A stretch of DNA of 64,000 nucleotides, taken from Strigamia acuminata. Its lineage: Eukaryota; Arthropoda; Chilopoda; Geophilomorpha; Linotaeniidae. Position numbers and translations under genes: made by a program. The notes beneath the pieces were generated by a model. It did not search any database, was not told the DNA's origin, and worked only from the letters and a program-made list of their open reading frames with translations. Of this stretch, positions 1 through 13,651 are shown piece by piece. Within the stretch, counting starts at the first letter, position 1, and the number at the start of each line of letters is the position of its first letter. The stretch covers positions 7,688,001-7,752,000 of the forward strand of contig OX442322.1 of NCBI GenBank assembly GCA_949358305.1. The letters run 5' to 3'.

Positions 1-1
1 T

Positions 2-1966
2 TTGACTCTAGCTGAGCATCTCTACAAGTTTGTCTTTGTGTACATCGACGATATAATCGTGTTTAGTAAGACCTTCGAAGAGCATGTGATGCACCTGCAA
101 AAAGTGCTCACTTTGCTCGACCAAGCGGGGTTCACAATGAACGCGGGAAAAACGGAATTGTGCAAGACAAGTCTTGAGGTGCTCGGACATATTGTCGAAG
201 AGGGACTTATTCGTCCTAACCCAAAGAAGACCGACGCGATCAGCAAGTACCCGGCCCCCACTAACTTGAAGGAATTACAACGCTTCAAGGGCATGATCGG
301 GTACTACTCGTCGTTCTTTCCAGGATATTCCAAGACCTGTGAAGTCTTTCGAGTTCTTATGCGTAAAAATGCGCCATGGAACTGGACGGCGGCGCACCAG
401 GCAGCTTTCGAGTATCTCAAAAACCAGGTGGCGTTATCTACTTTGCACCGGAACTTCCCGGACTGGAGTAAACCTTACATCTTACAAACCGATGCGAGTT
501 ATTCTGGTCTGGGGGCTGCGTTGATGCAGATCAACAATAACGGCGTACGCGTCCCAATTGCCTTCGCGTCCCGGGCCTTAAACAGTGCAGAGAAAAACTA
601 CACGGCGACGGAAATTGAGTGCCTGGCCGCTGTCTGGGCCGTGAAACGCTTTAGAGCATACCTCGAGTTAATGGACTTCTACCTTGAGAGTGATCACAAG
701 TCTTTAACATGGCTTTGGGCCCAGCGCGAGCCAAAGGGCCGACTGGCAAGATGGATTCTTTCGTTGTCGGAATACCGATTCACATTCCTCCACTGTAGTG
801 GTACGAAGAATCGGGTAGCCGATGCGTTGAGTCGGGCGCCGGTTGACCCACCGATCGAGCTGGATGACGAAGACTGTCCAGCGTTGGATGACACGTATTA
901 CTGTGCGTACTTCGATGATTTCAACGACTGGCCAGTACTCAAAATGGAGGAGTTAGATGAGTTGACTCATTGGAAATCATCCAACTGCAAAATCGTTAGA
1001 GCGGTAACCATGCGTAAGCAGAAACGTGCGTTCCTGGCGAGATTGAACGCCTTGTCGGCTACGACGGTGGATGTATGTCCGGTTGAGGACAAACCCCCTC
1101 CAAAAAGAGGACGGGGACGTCGACGGAAAAACCCCATTGCAAAGGGGCCGACTCAGGCGGGACCCTTGCCGGGAGCACAGCCTGCTCTGCCAAAGTCGGA
1201 CGAAGAATCTGTGGCGGTGTCTTTGCCTAAAGAAGACGTTCCTGTAAAAAGGAAAAGAGGTCGTCCGCGGAAGACTCCGGCCAGCGGGGACATGACGCAG
1301 CCTAAATCTTTACCCATAACGCGTCCTATTCCACCAACTTCGGAAGAAGAGTCAGGTGCAGTTTCTTTGCCAATTGACGTTCCTGAGAAGAGAAAACGGG
1401 GGCGACCCAAAAAGGTTGTGGAGAAGCGACCGGTCGGAAGACCGAAGAAGAAAACTCCCATCATCCTCGATCGCTCTACGGGCTCGGAAGCCAGCGAAAT
1501 GTCGTTGGACAGTGAGGAGCTGCCGGGAGACACGGACTCTGAGGAGTTTCAAATCCCTGTGATTCCACGGGACTTGTCACCAAGGACGCAACCACGGCGA
1601 GATTTGGCCTCACCAACACCCTCTATCGATGCGGAGTTGCTTGACCACTCTGAGCACTCGTCTGATGAGAGTATCTACTCCCTTCCGGCGGATCATCCGA
1701 CAATTGAGATTCTCCCAACACAGAAAACCGTTAAAGAAGCCCAACTAGCCGATGAATGGTCTAAGGGACTTATATTATATCTCAATTCAGGGTCTCTGCC
1801 GCCAGGTGAGATGGAAGCTGCAGAACTTAAGAGACGAGCAGTGGACATGGCGTTACACCGTGGTCTGCTCTGCAAGTTTACCTCCCTCAATCCCTTCGTT
1901 ACAAGTATTTTCATTGCTTACATTTCCCACCAACCTCTGGCCATCTCGGGATCGAGAAAACACTAA
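2..1966 (+). CDS. gypsy-A pol, part 1: end of RT, RNase H and AT-hook linker (5' cut by window)
   Basis: Ty3/gypsy polyprotein entering from outside the window. The RT catalytic motif YIDD lies at residues 14-17 and is followed by the usual connection region. RNase H follows, with TDAS (D164) and the TATEIECLA motif near 200-209. Normally RNase H is followed closely by the integrase zinc domain. Here about 300 residues intervene, carrying four basic AT-hook-like motifs (around 368-376, 416-424, 463-471 and 476-484; core GRP or GRG) separated by acidic, proline-rich spacers that are themselves duplicated. The frame runs out at 1966, and the integrase continues in the next frame. AT-hooks bind the minor groove of AT-rich DNA, so a chromatin or target-site tether is an inference. 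Very confident of the family; the linker function is unknown. Confidence 0.93.
   Translation: MTLAEHLYKFVFVYIDDIIVFSKTFEEHVMHLQKVLTLLDQAGFTMNAGKTELCKTSLEVLGHIVEEGLIRPNPKKTDAISKYPAPTNLKELQRFKGMIGYYSSFFPGYSKTCEVFRVLMRKNAPWNWTAAHQAAFEYLKNQVALSTLHRNFPDWSKPYILQTDASYSGLGAALMQINNNGVRVPIAFASRALNSAEKNYTATEIECLAAVWAVKRFRAYLELMDFYLESDHKSLTWLWAQREPKGRLARWILSLSEYRFTFLHCSGTKNRVADALSRAPVDPPIELDDEDCPALDDTYYCAYFDDFNDWPVLKMEELDELTHWKSSNCKIVRAVTMRKQKRAFLARLNALSATTVDVCPVEDKPPPKRGRGRRRKNPIAKGPTQAGPLPGAQPALPKSDEESVAVSLPKEDVPVKRKRGRPRKTPASGDMTQPKSLPITRPIPPTSEEESGAVSLPIDVPEKRKRGRPKKVVEKRPVGRPKKKTPIILDRSTGSEASEMSLDSEELPGDTDSEEFQIPVIPRDLSPRTQPRRDLASPTPSIDAELLDHSEHSSDESIYSLPADHPTIEILPTQKTVKEAQLADEWSKGLILYLNSGSLPPGEMEAAELKRRAVDMALHRGLLCKFTSLNPFVTSIFIAYISHQPLAISGSRKH
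1103..1453 (+). other. AT-hook array inside the gypsy-A polyprotein
   Basis: Four Lys/Arg clusters with the AT-hook core occur in one reading frame: KRGRGRRRK, KRKRGRPRK, KRKRGRPKK and RPVGRPKKK. The second and third are each preceded by a similar block (two or three acidic residues, then AVSLP, then a short VP-K/R lead-in), so the region grew by duplication of a unit of about 47 codons. It sits between RNase H and integrase. Confidence 0.8.
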
Positions 1967-3180
1967 TGCGTCTAAAAACACGTGTGTTTTGGCCGGGGAT
2001 GAAAAAAGATGTAGCAAATTGGATTAAAGTTTGTGAACCCTGTCAAAGGGCGAAGGTCGAGCGGAGGCTACCGTATGGCGAGATGGAGACCGCGAAACCG
2101 AGACGGTTGTTTTGGACCATTTACGTCGACTACTTCGGGAAAAAGTTGAAGTCCACTGGCGGACACTGCTACGCGTTCGTAATGGTGGATGCAGCCAGTC
2201 GCTGGGTGGACGTTAGACTCACCGAAAAGGCAGACGTTTCTACAACAGTGAAACAACTTAAAAAGTTCACTTATAGATGGGCTTATCCAAAAACTATAAT
2301 AAGTGATAACGCCCCAACCTTTCGCTCTGCCAAGTTCCAGGCACAGTGCGCCGAAATGGGAATGGTAAATAAATATATTTCCGCCTACCATCCGCAGGGG
2401 AACTTGGCGGAAAGACTCAACCAATCACTTAAAACGTGCATCCTCGCGTATATAGACAAACATACGCGTTGGGATAAGCACATTGGTTCTTTTATTTTAG
2501 CAATTAATACTGCTTATCAGACCTCACTCAAATTTTCACCTTACATGATGGTCACAGGACAAGAAGCACGTTTTCCAGGAGATGTCGACTCTGACACTGA
2601 CGACGGAGAACCCTTACCACCAGATGAATCGCGTTTTCTTCATCGATACTTATTACGCATCCGTGAGGAGGCGAGGAAGAACTTGGATGCCGCCCATCTA
2701 CGCCATAAGCGTTGGTATGACCGAAAACGGCGGCCCCATACGTTTAAACCCGGGGATTGGGTCACCGTCAAAAGTCGTGTTTTGTCATCAACTGATAAAC
2801 AAATAAGTTCGGGTTTCCAACACCGGACTGAAGGCGTTTATATGATTCATCGACTCCTGGGGCCAAATACCGTGCTCCTGATGGACCAAGACGGGAAAAT
2901 TTCCCAACCTATTCATGTGTCGGATCTTCGCCATTGGTACCGGGCTGAAGAGCCGGAAATCGAAGTTTCCGATGTCTCCAGTGTGGCTAGTGGGGCAGAG
3001 GATCACGAGGAATTGGATTCTGAGTTGGAAATTGATGAGGACATTCCCCAAGAAGACTTGGATGATATTTCTGCACGCGTTGTTAAATTCCAAACTGAAG
3101 TCCGTAGTATTTGCGTCGACTTCGAAGAAAGGAATAAACGCGTCAAAACATCGAAATTAGCGGCAGAAATCATCTCCTAA
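1966..3180 (+). CDS. gypsy-A integrase (frame-shifted from part 1)
   Basis: Zinc-binding HHCC plus DDE integrase of Ty3/gypsy type. The HLG part of the zinc domain lies just upstream in this frame (about 1930-1965), so the listed ATG is internal and the true domain starts in the overlap with the preceding ORF. Visible residues: Cys23 and Cys26 (CEPC); D55 in VDYF; D114 in SDNAPTF; E149 in AERLN, giving a D-x34-E spacing. A C-terminal basic domain (RKRRPHTFKPGDWV) and an acidic tail follow. A one-base change around 1870-1895 disconnects it from RNase H. It could be a damaging indel or a frameshift site. No convincing slippery heptamer was found, so damage is favoured. Confidence 0.9.
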   Translation: MRLKTRVFWPGMKKDVANWIKVCEPCQRAKVERRLPYGEMETAKPRRLFWTIYVDYFGKKLKSTGGHCYAFVMVDAASRWVDVRLTEKADVSTTVKQLKKFTYRWAYPKTIISDNAPTFRSAKFQAQCAEMGMVNKYISAYHPQGNLAERLNQSLKTCILAYIDKHTRWDKHIGSFILAINTAYQTSLKFSPYMMVTGQEARFPGDVDSDTDDGEPLPPDESRFLHRYLLRIREEARKNLDAAHLRHKRWYDRKRRPHTFKPGDWVTVKSRVLSSTDKQISSGFQHRTEGVYMIHRLLGPNTVLLMDQDGKISQPIHVSDLRHWYRAEEPEIEVSDVSSVASGAEDHEELDSELEIDEDIPQEDLDDISARVVKFQTEVRSICVDFEERNKRVKTSKLAAEIIS

Positions 3181-4488
3181 TCGTGTCAATGTTTTTGTTT
3201 ATTCTTTGACAATTTTTAGTGTATTTTGTTTATTTTCTCTGGTTATTGCACCTTTTCATGTTCATTCTGCGCATGTCGGGACTCAAGTTTGCTATTTGTG
3301 ATTGCTAGTAAGCAATTTGCTCAAGTGGTGGCGCTGAACGTCATTGGTCAGCTGACCAATGAGTCAGTTTTCACACATGTGTGTGACCGCCATTGTTTTT
3401 TCCACTTGTTGAGCAACGCGTATGCCTCGTGTAAGCGGGCGGAGATTGAAAACGCGTCGAGGCGATACACTTGAGCGCCTGACGGTCGAAGATTTGAGCC
3501 TGTTAAGTGTGCTGGTAGCCGTGAGTAACTTTATTTTATTTTCGTGGACAATTATGAACCATTTTGAGAGTTTGAGTGGCGAACGCCGATGCTCGTGCCG
3601 CGCCGACAATAATGTAATTATTACGCGTTGTCATATTAGGATTAATGAGTAATTTTATTGTTCAAACTATATCACCTGACTTTTACGCGTTTTTTACGTG
3701 TTTTTGGTGTCAAAACGGCCCGAGTTAGGATTCTTCGTCACTCTCGCTTTTGAAAATCCAACATGGCCGAATTTTCCCCCCGCTTAGGAATGTGTGAGGG
3801 TCACGTGGTCGGTTTCTAACCTCAACCCGGGCTCGAGCGTCCATCTTTGTTGGACTTAGAAGATTTTCTTCGTGTTTAGTCATTCACATGTGCTCACGCG
3901 TGTATGTTCACTCTTGTTTAGAATGCCGAGGCGAATGGAGATAGTTTATTGCGCTCTCTTTGTATTCTTATTTGCATTTTACTTAGAAGAAATTTGCTAC
4001 TATTTAGTGATTTATACTTTGCATATTCTGATATTTATGTACAAGTTACTGTTCGCGTAATGCCAATTCATGTCTTATGCGTTTGTTTTTGGGTGTATTA
4101 CATTATAGTTAGCGGAATCTATTTGGAGTGCAGACGAGAGTCATTTGTATGCTTTTGTGCATTTTTTGAACTGTTAAACCTGGCATTATACGCGGTCTTT
4201 TTGTATTCAATTCGACTTAATCGTGCTATGGCGTGGTGGATCAGTTATGAGTTGTAGATATGTTAGTGAATGTTGAAGCACACGCGTTTTTTGTGATCAT
4301 TATTTATATTTATGCGTTACATGCGTATGTGAGCTTTCTGGTGAAGACTAGCGTTATTATTCTGAGCACTGTGTATTTTTTGTTCATTCGCCATGTTTGG
4401 ATGTGGTTTGCCCACGAGTGAATATTTTATTTGATTTGTAAATTTATTGTTGCGACTTTTTCTTCATCATTCAGTTTGAGATCTTATC
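3181..4488 (+). other. gypsy-A spacer between integrase and third ORF
   Basis: About 1.3 kb without a convincing gene; the open frames are short and hydrophobic by composition. It contains many ACGCGT hexamers (3416, 3452, 3623, 3685, 3896, 4282). The last 40 bases form a pyrimidine tract ending in AG at 4473-4474. Confidence 0.6.
4453..4474 (+). promoter_or_regulatory. candidate splice acceptor before gypsy-A third ORF
   Basis: A pyrimidine-rich run ends in CAG, 15 bases before the ATG at 4489. This is the arrangement expected if the downstream ORF is translated from a spliced subgenomic RNA, as env is in retroviruses and errantiviruses. The donor would lie outside the window. Confidence 0.4.
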
Positions 4489-6495
4489 ATGGCGGACCAG
4501 GACAGCAGTTCCGAGGGGGACGAATCACTCGATTTTACATCGGATGAGGAGCTTTATGAGGATGAAGGACTAGGCAGTATGGCAGGAGCGGAACAATGCT
4601 CAAGTGCGGGACAACGCCGACCTGCTTCGCGTCGTGGCGTTTACCGCCCTCCATACCCGGTACCCGATTTGTACGCGAAGGGACCGCTCCTAATCCCACC
4701 ATATCATCCGGATCATCCTCGCGAAAGGGGATTTCCAAACTTCAAAATATGCCCCCTGTGCTCCGGCTAGGGCCATCTGGAAAATATGTCAAAAGAATGC
4801 AACGCGTGTTTGGGGAAAGGCGTGCTCCGCCGTGGCAAATTTAAGATCTGGATGAGGAGGCTCCAAGCAATGGCCTTGCGGAAAAAGCGCTGGGACAGGC
4901 GAGATTTATCAAAATATAAGTGGCCGACGGTTTTCCAAGTCATTCGGGGAGACATCAGTGCGACTACGCGTTTTGTGCGGAGGCACGAGACGTTCTGGCG
5001 GAATACCATCGCGGAGGCCACAGCAGCGGGCATTCAACCCCTAAATTGGCAGTACCCCCCGCTCAACTCCATCATGCCGGTTCCGGGGGCCTGTGCTCCT
5101 CCTCTGCCGGCCCTCTTGAGAAGTTTTCCGACTGGAACGAGCACAATAAATGTGATCCGACATTCAAGGGAAAGTGATGTCCCCACCATTACGCGTCCAC
5201 TTCATTCTGCCGCGCTGCGTCAGCGGGAAGAGCCACAGACCGTAGTCAGGGCTGGAATGACGCGGGAGGCCGAGGAACAAGAGCGCGTCCGCCTCATCGA
5301 AGAAAGGAATGACCATCTTGTGGACGAAATTGCCCAACTGCGAAGACTCCATTTGGATGCGAAAGCTCGTGATCAAGCCGTCCCGCCGAATTCAACGGTG
5401 ATTGTCACCGAGCGAGATCGCCCCAGTTTGCCAGCGATCGAGGGGGCGCCGATCTGCGAAGTCGAAGCATTGGCCATCGTTCCAGTTCGGGCGAGAGACC
5501 CGAGAACCATGCGTCCACGGCCGGCATTGGAGTTTCACCAGACCCAGAGTGAGGACGAAGAGATCACTGAGTGGGGAGAGGGAGCACCCGAACAACTAGC
5601 CATTGAGGGGCCGCCTGCTGCGGAAGGGAGCCGAAGAGGAGTTGGAGCCCTCATCCCTCGAAAGAGTGATAAGACAGTGATGCACGGCTTCACTCAACGT
5701 GCCGGGGAGTCGGCGGAGGATTTCCGAAAACGATGCTTTGCAACGCGTGCGCGTCGACAGGCGCGAGCCCAGGAGGAAGCTGAAAATTTCAGGGGAAGGG
5801 AGTTAGCCCTTTTGGAGAAGTTGGACGCGATCGATTGGTTCTACCCGGAGGACAACCCATACCTTGGCAGTATTACGGGATCGATCAAAGACCGAGCGAT
5901 GTCCAGGCGGCGGGGTTGGTCAACGGATTTGTCGGGGCCCCAATTACAGTTGCCCATCCGACATCCGGATTTGGTGGCGACGGGTCCACGTCGGCGATGT
6001 TTTGGAGATGCGTCACCTTTCAACATGCTTGCGATCCCTCGAGCCACCGACTGGGAGACGGCTATACGACACGTGGCAGCGAGACAGCGGTCCGATGGAA
6101 ACCGGATGCGATTCCTGGATTACCAGGATTTCCCAGCCATGTTTTGGGCGCGGAAGGGATTTAACGAAATCTTCCCCTTTGGCACCCTTGACTGGCAATG
6201 TCCGACGCGTCGACGAGCGACGTCTTATATTCAGGCCGATCCGGATTTGTGGCGGCAATTTTTCTACGCCATCGCCCGCACGGAGCACGGGTGGCCGGAA
6301 TCGCAGGCCCATGCCATTCTGGAGCTTCGAAATGGACAAATCCTCTTCTTGGAAAGTCTCATCGCAGATGTACTCACGCGTTACCATCCGCGTACGGAGG
6401 AGCAGATGGAGGATGTGCTGGTGTATCGCGTCGTTGGATTGGTGGAGGAGCTTCTCCAGCTGATGTTCCCGGACGGCGCCAGTGATAGTGACTAG
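4489..6495 (+). CDS. gypsy-A third ORF, unknown protein with amber-split zinc motif
   Basis: A single frame of 668 codons plus one internal TAG at 4768-4770. No env, chromodomain or protease features are recognised. The N-terminus is acidic and Ser-rich. Around the TAG are two CxxCxGxG half-motifs (Cys codons at 4750 and 4759, then CNACLGKG from about 4798), like DnaJ-type zinc centres. The TAG occupies exactly the variable x between the two glycines of the first one. Further on come a Glu/Arg-rich predicted coiled coil (about 5250-5370), an arginine-rich central part, and an acidic C-terminus ending in DGASDSD. The same frame reopening for 575 codons argues for one gene, either a recent nonsense mutant or a readthrough product. 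GC content is well above that of the intergenic DNA. Confidence 0.6.
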
Positions 6496-7092
6496 CCAAG
6501 AAGTACCATTGCGAACTTGGTGAACGGTTTCTCGAACGTGACTTTTGTTTTCTGCGCAATTTTTAAGTTCAAATGGATAAGTCTCCATTTGGACGCGTGT
6601 TTAATTTTATTGTTTGTGTTTAGCATTTCAAGTGATATTTGTGAACATTATATTTTACCCGACTGTGATATATTATTTATTTTTGTTTGTTTTCCAGTGT
6701 TTTCCGCGCCTGTTGTACCTATCCGCGTGTCCGGGAGACGCCTCATTCCTCCTCCGAGAATCATGTGCCGGTGGAGATGACCCCCTAAATTTTCCTCTCG
6801 GTCGTGTGGATGGGTGCAATGAGCGTAGGAGTTCCAGCAATCAACGATTGCTTGGAAGCGTGAGTTTGTGTTAGTTTTAGCTTTTTTCAAAGTGTCAATT
6901 TGCCTTACTGTGATTTGAGTATATATTTTAACGCGTTTGACGCGAATGTTTTGATTTGCATCATGTTCATTTTTGATTGTGTTTAAGTTCGCTAATGTTG
7001 CGAGTGATTATGTTTGATTATTTTATTGATTTAATTGTATCGTTTCATTACCTTCATTCAAACAGAGTAATAAAACTCTGGCTGTGGGGGCG
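6496..7092 (+). other. gypsy-A 3' untranslated region and polypurine tract
   Basis: AT-rich sequence with no supportable ORF, with ACGCGT at 6593 and 6931. It ends in a short G-rich run (about 7082-7092) directly before TGTCACGG, a plausible polypurine tract for plus-strand priming. Confidence 0.45.
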
Positions 7093-8217
7093 TGTCACGG
7101 CCCGTGTTTCCTACGCGTACAGTTTACGCATTGTCAACCCGTGTTTGTTCCCATTAAACCTAATTTGTGATTTTTCTACCTTTGTTGTTTTGTTTATGTT
7201 TGATACGTGAGTTTTCCTCATTTTCCTTCTCTCTTACTCTCTCCTAACTTTCTCTTCATTCTCTCACTTTTCTCTTATCTACTCCTAGTTTTTCTTCTTT
7301 AGTTTATGATTTCGATGCAAGTCTATTTGCATATCTATTTTGGTCATCACGCGTCGTCATCAGTCATACTCATCAGTATGCACCGACAGTGGTGATTGGC
7401 TCTTGACTCTTCCGTGATTGGTCAAGCTTGGTTGAGTCCAAGTTTACCTCTCACCCTATTTTTCCTCTTTTGCTTCAGTTGATCTCAGTATCCCGAACGC
7501 GTAGGTGCTCCTTTGGAGCCGGTGCTCATGGCTGAGATTTGACTCCGAAGCTCACTTGTAGCTTTGCATTCGCCCTGGAATTCTGCAACACGGTTTCAGG
7601 CTTTCATTTCATTTCGCGTGTTAACTCACGGTTTTACACCACTCGTTCACCATTTGTTTTCCTGCTCCTTTTTGTTCATGTTTTATCGCCGTGACGCGTT
7701 ATCCAAGGCCAAACAGGATTTGTTGGCCATAAGTTCGAAGTTTGTGTCGTTTATTTCGCGTGCGCGTGCATTTAGCTTAGTTTAGCCGCCTGCCATTCGG
7801 GCTTTAGCTTTAATTAAGCATTCAGTCAGGTTTAGAGTTAGGTTTAGGGCCCGTGCGTTGTATAAGCACGAGTAAATTGCCCATCCTCGTTCAAACTCGA
7901 CAGTTTGGGGTTGCTTATGAGCCACTACGAGACGTGCATTCGTTTGCCTTCGTGTGAAAACACGATTGTTGGCGGGTCACGCGTTGGGTTTTGGTTCAGA
8001 CGCGACTACCGGACATTCTGTCCCCGAGTTTTACAGCTCGGGATACCCGGCCACAAATAAATATTAGTGTGGTGCACAGTATCTGAGAGTGTGTTAGCTG
8101 CCACTTCCTGCGCACATGCGATTTACGGCAGGTACGAAACTACCAGGATGTGTGACTTTACTGTTTCGCGGCGTCTTTCAAACGCTTCTCAACCACCTAG
8201 ACTCGCGATCCATCACA
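7093..8217 (+). mobile_element. probable 3' LTR of gypsy-A
   Basis: Begins TGTCACGG after a G-rich tract and can end ATCACA exactly where the (ATT)n array begins, giving TGT...ACA termini and a length of 1125 bp. Inside are a TATA-like TATAAG near 7860 and an AATAAA at about 8056. The start resembles that of the gypsy-U LTR (TGTCACGCGG). The partner LTR lies outside the window, so both boundaries are inferred. Confidence 0.45.
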
Positions 8218-11468
<3,251 letters not shown>

Positions 11469-11583
11469 AACCGTTTCCCTGTTTATACAGTATATAACAA
11501 TCAATTTCTGACTTTCACAGACAAACACCTATCAAACTCGTTTGAACATCCTATTTCACGTTTCTCTTTTTAAGAAAATTGTG

Positions 11584-12281
11584 ATGTCAACTCCTGTTAT
11601 CTACTTCAAACGTGTTACTAAAAATGCGTACAAGCCGAAAAGAGGATCAGCATTTTCGGCTGGGTTTGATCTCTTCAGGTGAATATTAATTTTTATTAAT
11701 TAAATTAATTTAATTAAAATATTTGTTAATATTTTATTTTGATTTAAAGTGTAAAAGACTACATGGTTCCACCAATGGACAGACAGCTAATTTCCACTGA
11801 CTTGCAAGTTGCAATTCCTGATGGTTATTACGGACGAATTGGTGCAAAAAATGAATAAAACTAAAGAATAATAATTAGAAAAATTTTAAAAATGATTAAT
11901 TACAGCCCCACGAAGCGGATTAGCGTATAAACACTTTATTGATATCGGTGGTGGAGTAATTGACCAGGATTACAGGGGCACAGTAAACATTATTCTATTT
12001 AATTTCGGTAAAACGGAATTCAAAGGTTTGTAATTTAATCATTTTTTATTAAGCGGATTGCATTTGTAATCAAATTGTTTATTTCAGTTTCAAAAGGCGA
12101 TCGAATTGCACAATTGATCTGCGAAAAAATTTGCCATCCACAAATGCATGAAGTTGATGTAATTTTATATTTCAGGAAAAAAGTAGGGATTATTTTAAAT
12201 ATTTTTTTTTACCTTTTTTTTTAGTTGTTAGACAAAACCGATCGCGATAAAGGTGGATTTGGTTCGTCCGGGATAAATTAG
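11584..12281 (+). CDS. DUT: dUTP pyrophosphatase, five exons
   Basis: Hydrolyses dUTP to dUMP and pyrophosphate, keeping uracil out of DNA and supplying the dTMP precursor. Exons are 11584-11678, 11750-11841, 11906-12025, 12088-12158 and 12225-12281. Every intron is GT-AG and the spliced length is 144 codons plus stop, normal for the trimeric family. All five dUTPase motifs are visible: AGFDLF; the PDGYYGRI region leading across an intron into [16 protein letters not shown] with the catalytic-loop Asp and Tyr; GDRIAQLI; and the glycine-rich [10 protein letters not shown] tail. The introns are short and AT-rich. No targeting peptide is seen. The start codon is 115 bp from the end of the triplet array, so any promoter must lie inside or beyond it. 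Very confident. Confidence 0.95.
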
Positions 12282-13540
12282 GTGAGTTAAACGTGGGTTG
12301 AATAATTATGACACATTCAAAGGATGAATAATATTATTTCATTTACTTTTCCCCATTGCAAATATATTTATTTGATCAAGTTCTATTTGTAGTGCTATTT
12401 TATATTTGGATATACTTTTTAAGTAAAACATGGGATGAGGTAAAACATAAACAAAATCCTAGATCATTTTCGAATACTTTCCTGGACTTTAAAATTGTTG
12501 TCATAATATAAAATGGCATCAGAAAATAATGAAATAAATAAAGTTAAGTTAATTAAATTTAAATACACATTTTATTGAATTGATGCATGTGTTTGCCTAA
12601 ATAATTAACATGTTAGAATAATAAAAGAAAAATATTTGTATTGATTTAATCATACTTCCTAGCTGAATAAAATGGTTGTTTTCACGTTTAGACATCTAGG
12701 AAGAATGTGGAATTTTTGTTTTCTTGTCAGAATGATTGTAATTATTACTCAATAAACTAATTTACTTGTTCAGCAACAATTGTGTGAATTCCTCATCCTA
12801 GTAAGGTCGTATAAAATCTGATCTGAAGGAAAAATATTTTGCAGGAAATTTTTTCACACAACACGTGTTTGAACACACTGGATACTACAGTACTACCATT
12901 ATAATATTTACAGAGATTACACTACAACTACATCAAAATAATTTAATCAAGTTATAATAAATGTATCACAATCAAAACGTATCGTTTTAAATTGTTAAGA
13001 TTTCCGTGTTTCAACTATCTATAGTAAAAAATAACCAATTCCATCTACCCGGCATTGTAAAATAAGGAAAAATTAACTTCTGCTGGAGTTGATCCACGAA
13101 ATGGCATACAGCAACATGGCCGTTACGCATTATCTTGTCTTGTCTTGCCTTGTAGAAGAAAATCTGGTTGGAGATCATTTACAATTGGTTTTATTAAATT
13201 TAGTTCAACATTTCCGAGAAGGTGCTTCCGCCTAGCTACGGTTTGGATAAGTTTTACGCGTCAAGGGAAAATTATCTTGGTATGGTGAATAAGAATGGAT
13301 TATGCTTGATGTTAACTGTGGTTGTTCCTATGTAACTTTGACTCTCAACAGCATGTGTCTGGTACATCTTAGCGACCATGTTTTAACGACTACGTTTACC
13401 GACCTAAAATTTAGTGATTGGGTCATTTTCGTGTTGTCAAAATTGCTAAGGTGTGACAATCGCTAAATGAGACTTTTGTTTAGCTAATCTATTGAACGAT
13501 AAACGAGACAATATTGCCGAAATATTTTCTTATATAAAAA
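12282..13540. other. intergenic, no gene seen
   Basis: AT-rich sequence with no ORF or repeat that could be supported. It presumably holds the 3' end of the dUTPase transcript. Confidence 0.5.
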
Positions 13541-13651
13541 ATGTTAAGCGAAATATGTATATACAGTTCAATGGGTGTTATTTTATTTGTATCGGTAATT
13601 TTTGGTGTCTGGTTTTATAAATTTAGGAAACCTAAGAGTAAGATAATCTAA
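13541..13651 (+). CDS. 36-codon ORF, predicted single-pass membrane microprotein
   Basis: ATG to TAA, 36 codons. About 10 polar residues come first, then a strongly hydrophobic segment (residues about 11-26), then a basic tail ending KFRKPKSKII. A TATA-like TATATAAA lies about 10 bases upstream and AATAAA about 40 bases downstream. Size and layout recall the oligosaccharyltransferase subunit OST4, but the residues do not clearly match. Chance cannot be excluded at this length. Confidence 0.3.
   Translation: MLSEICIYSSMGVILFVSVIFGVWFYKFRKPKSKII

Noticed and set aside
3872-4257. Hydrophobic ORFs in the gypsy-A spacer as a possible env
   Set aside because: Short, overlapping, T-rich composition; no signal peptide followed by a glycosylated ectodomain; no furin-like site.
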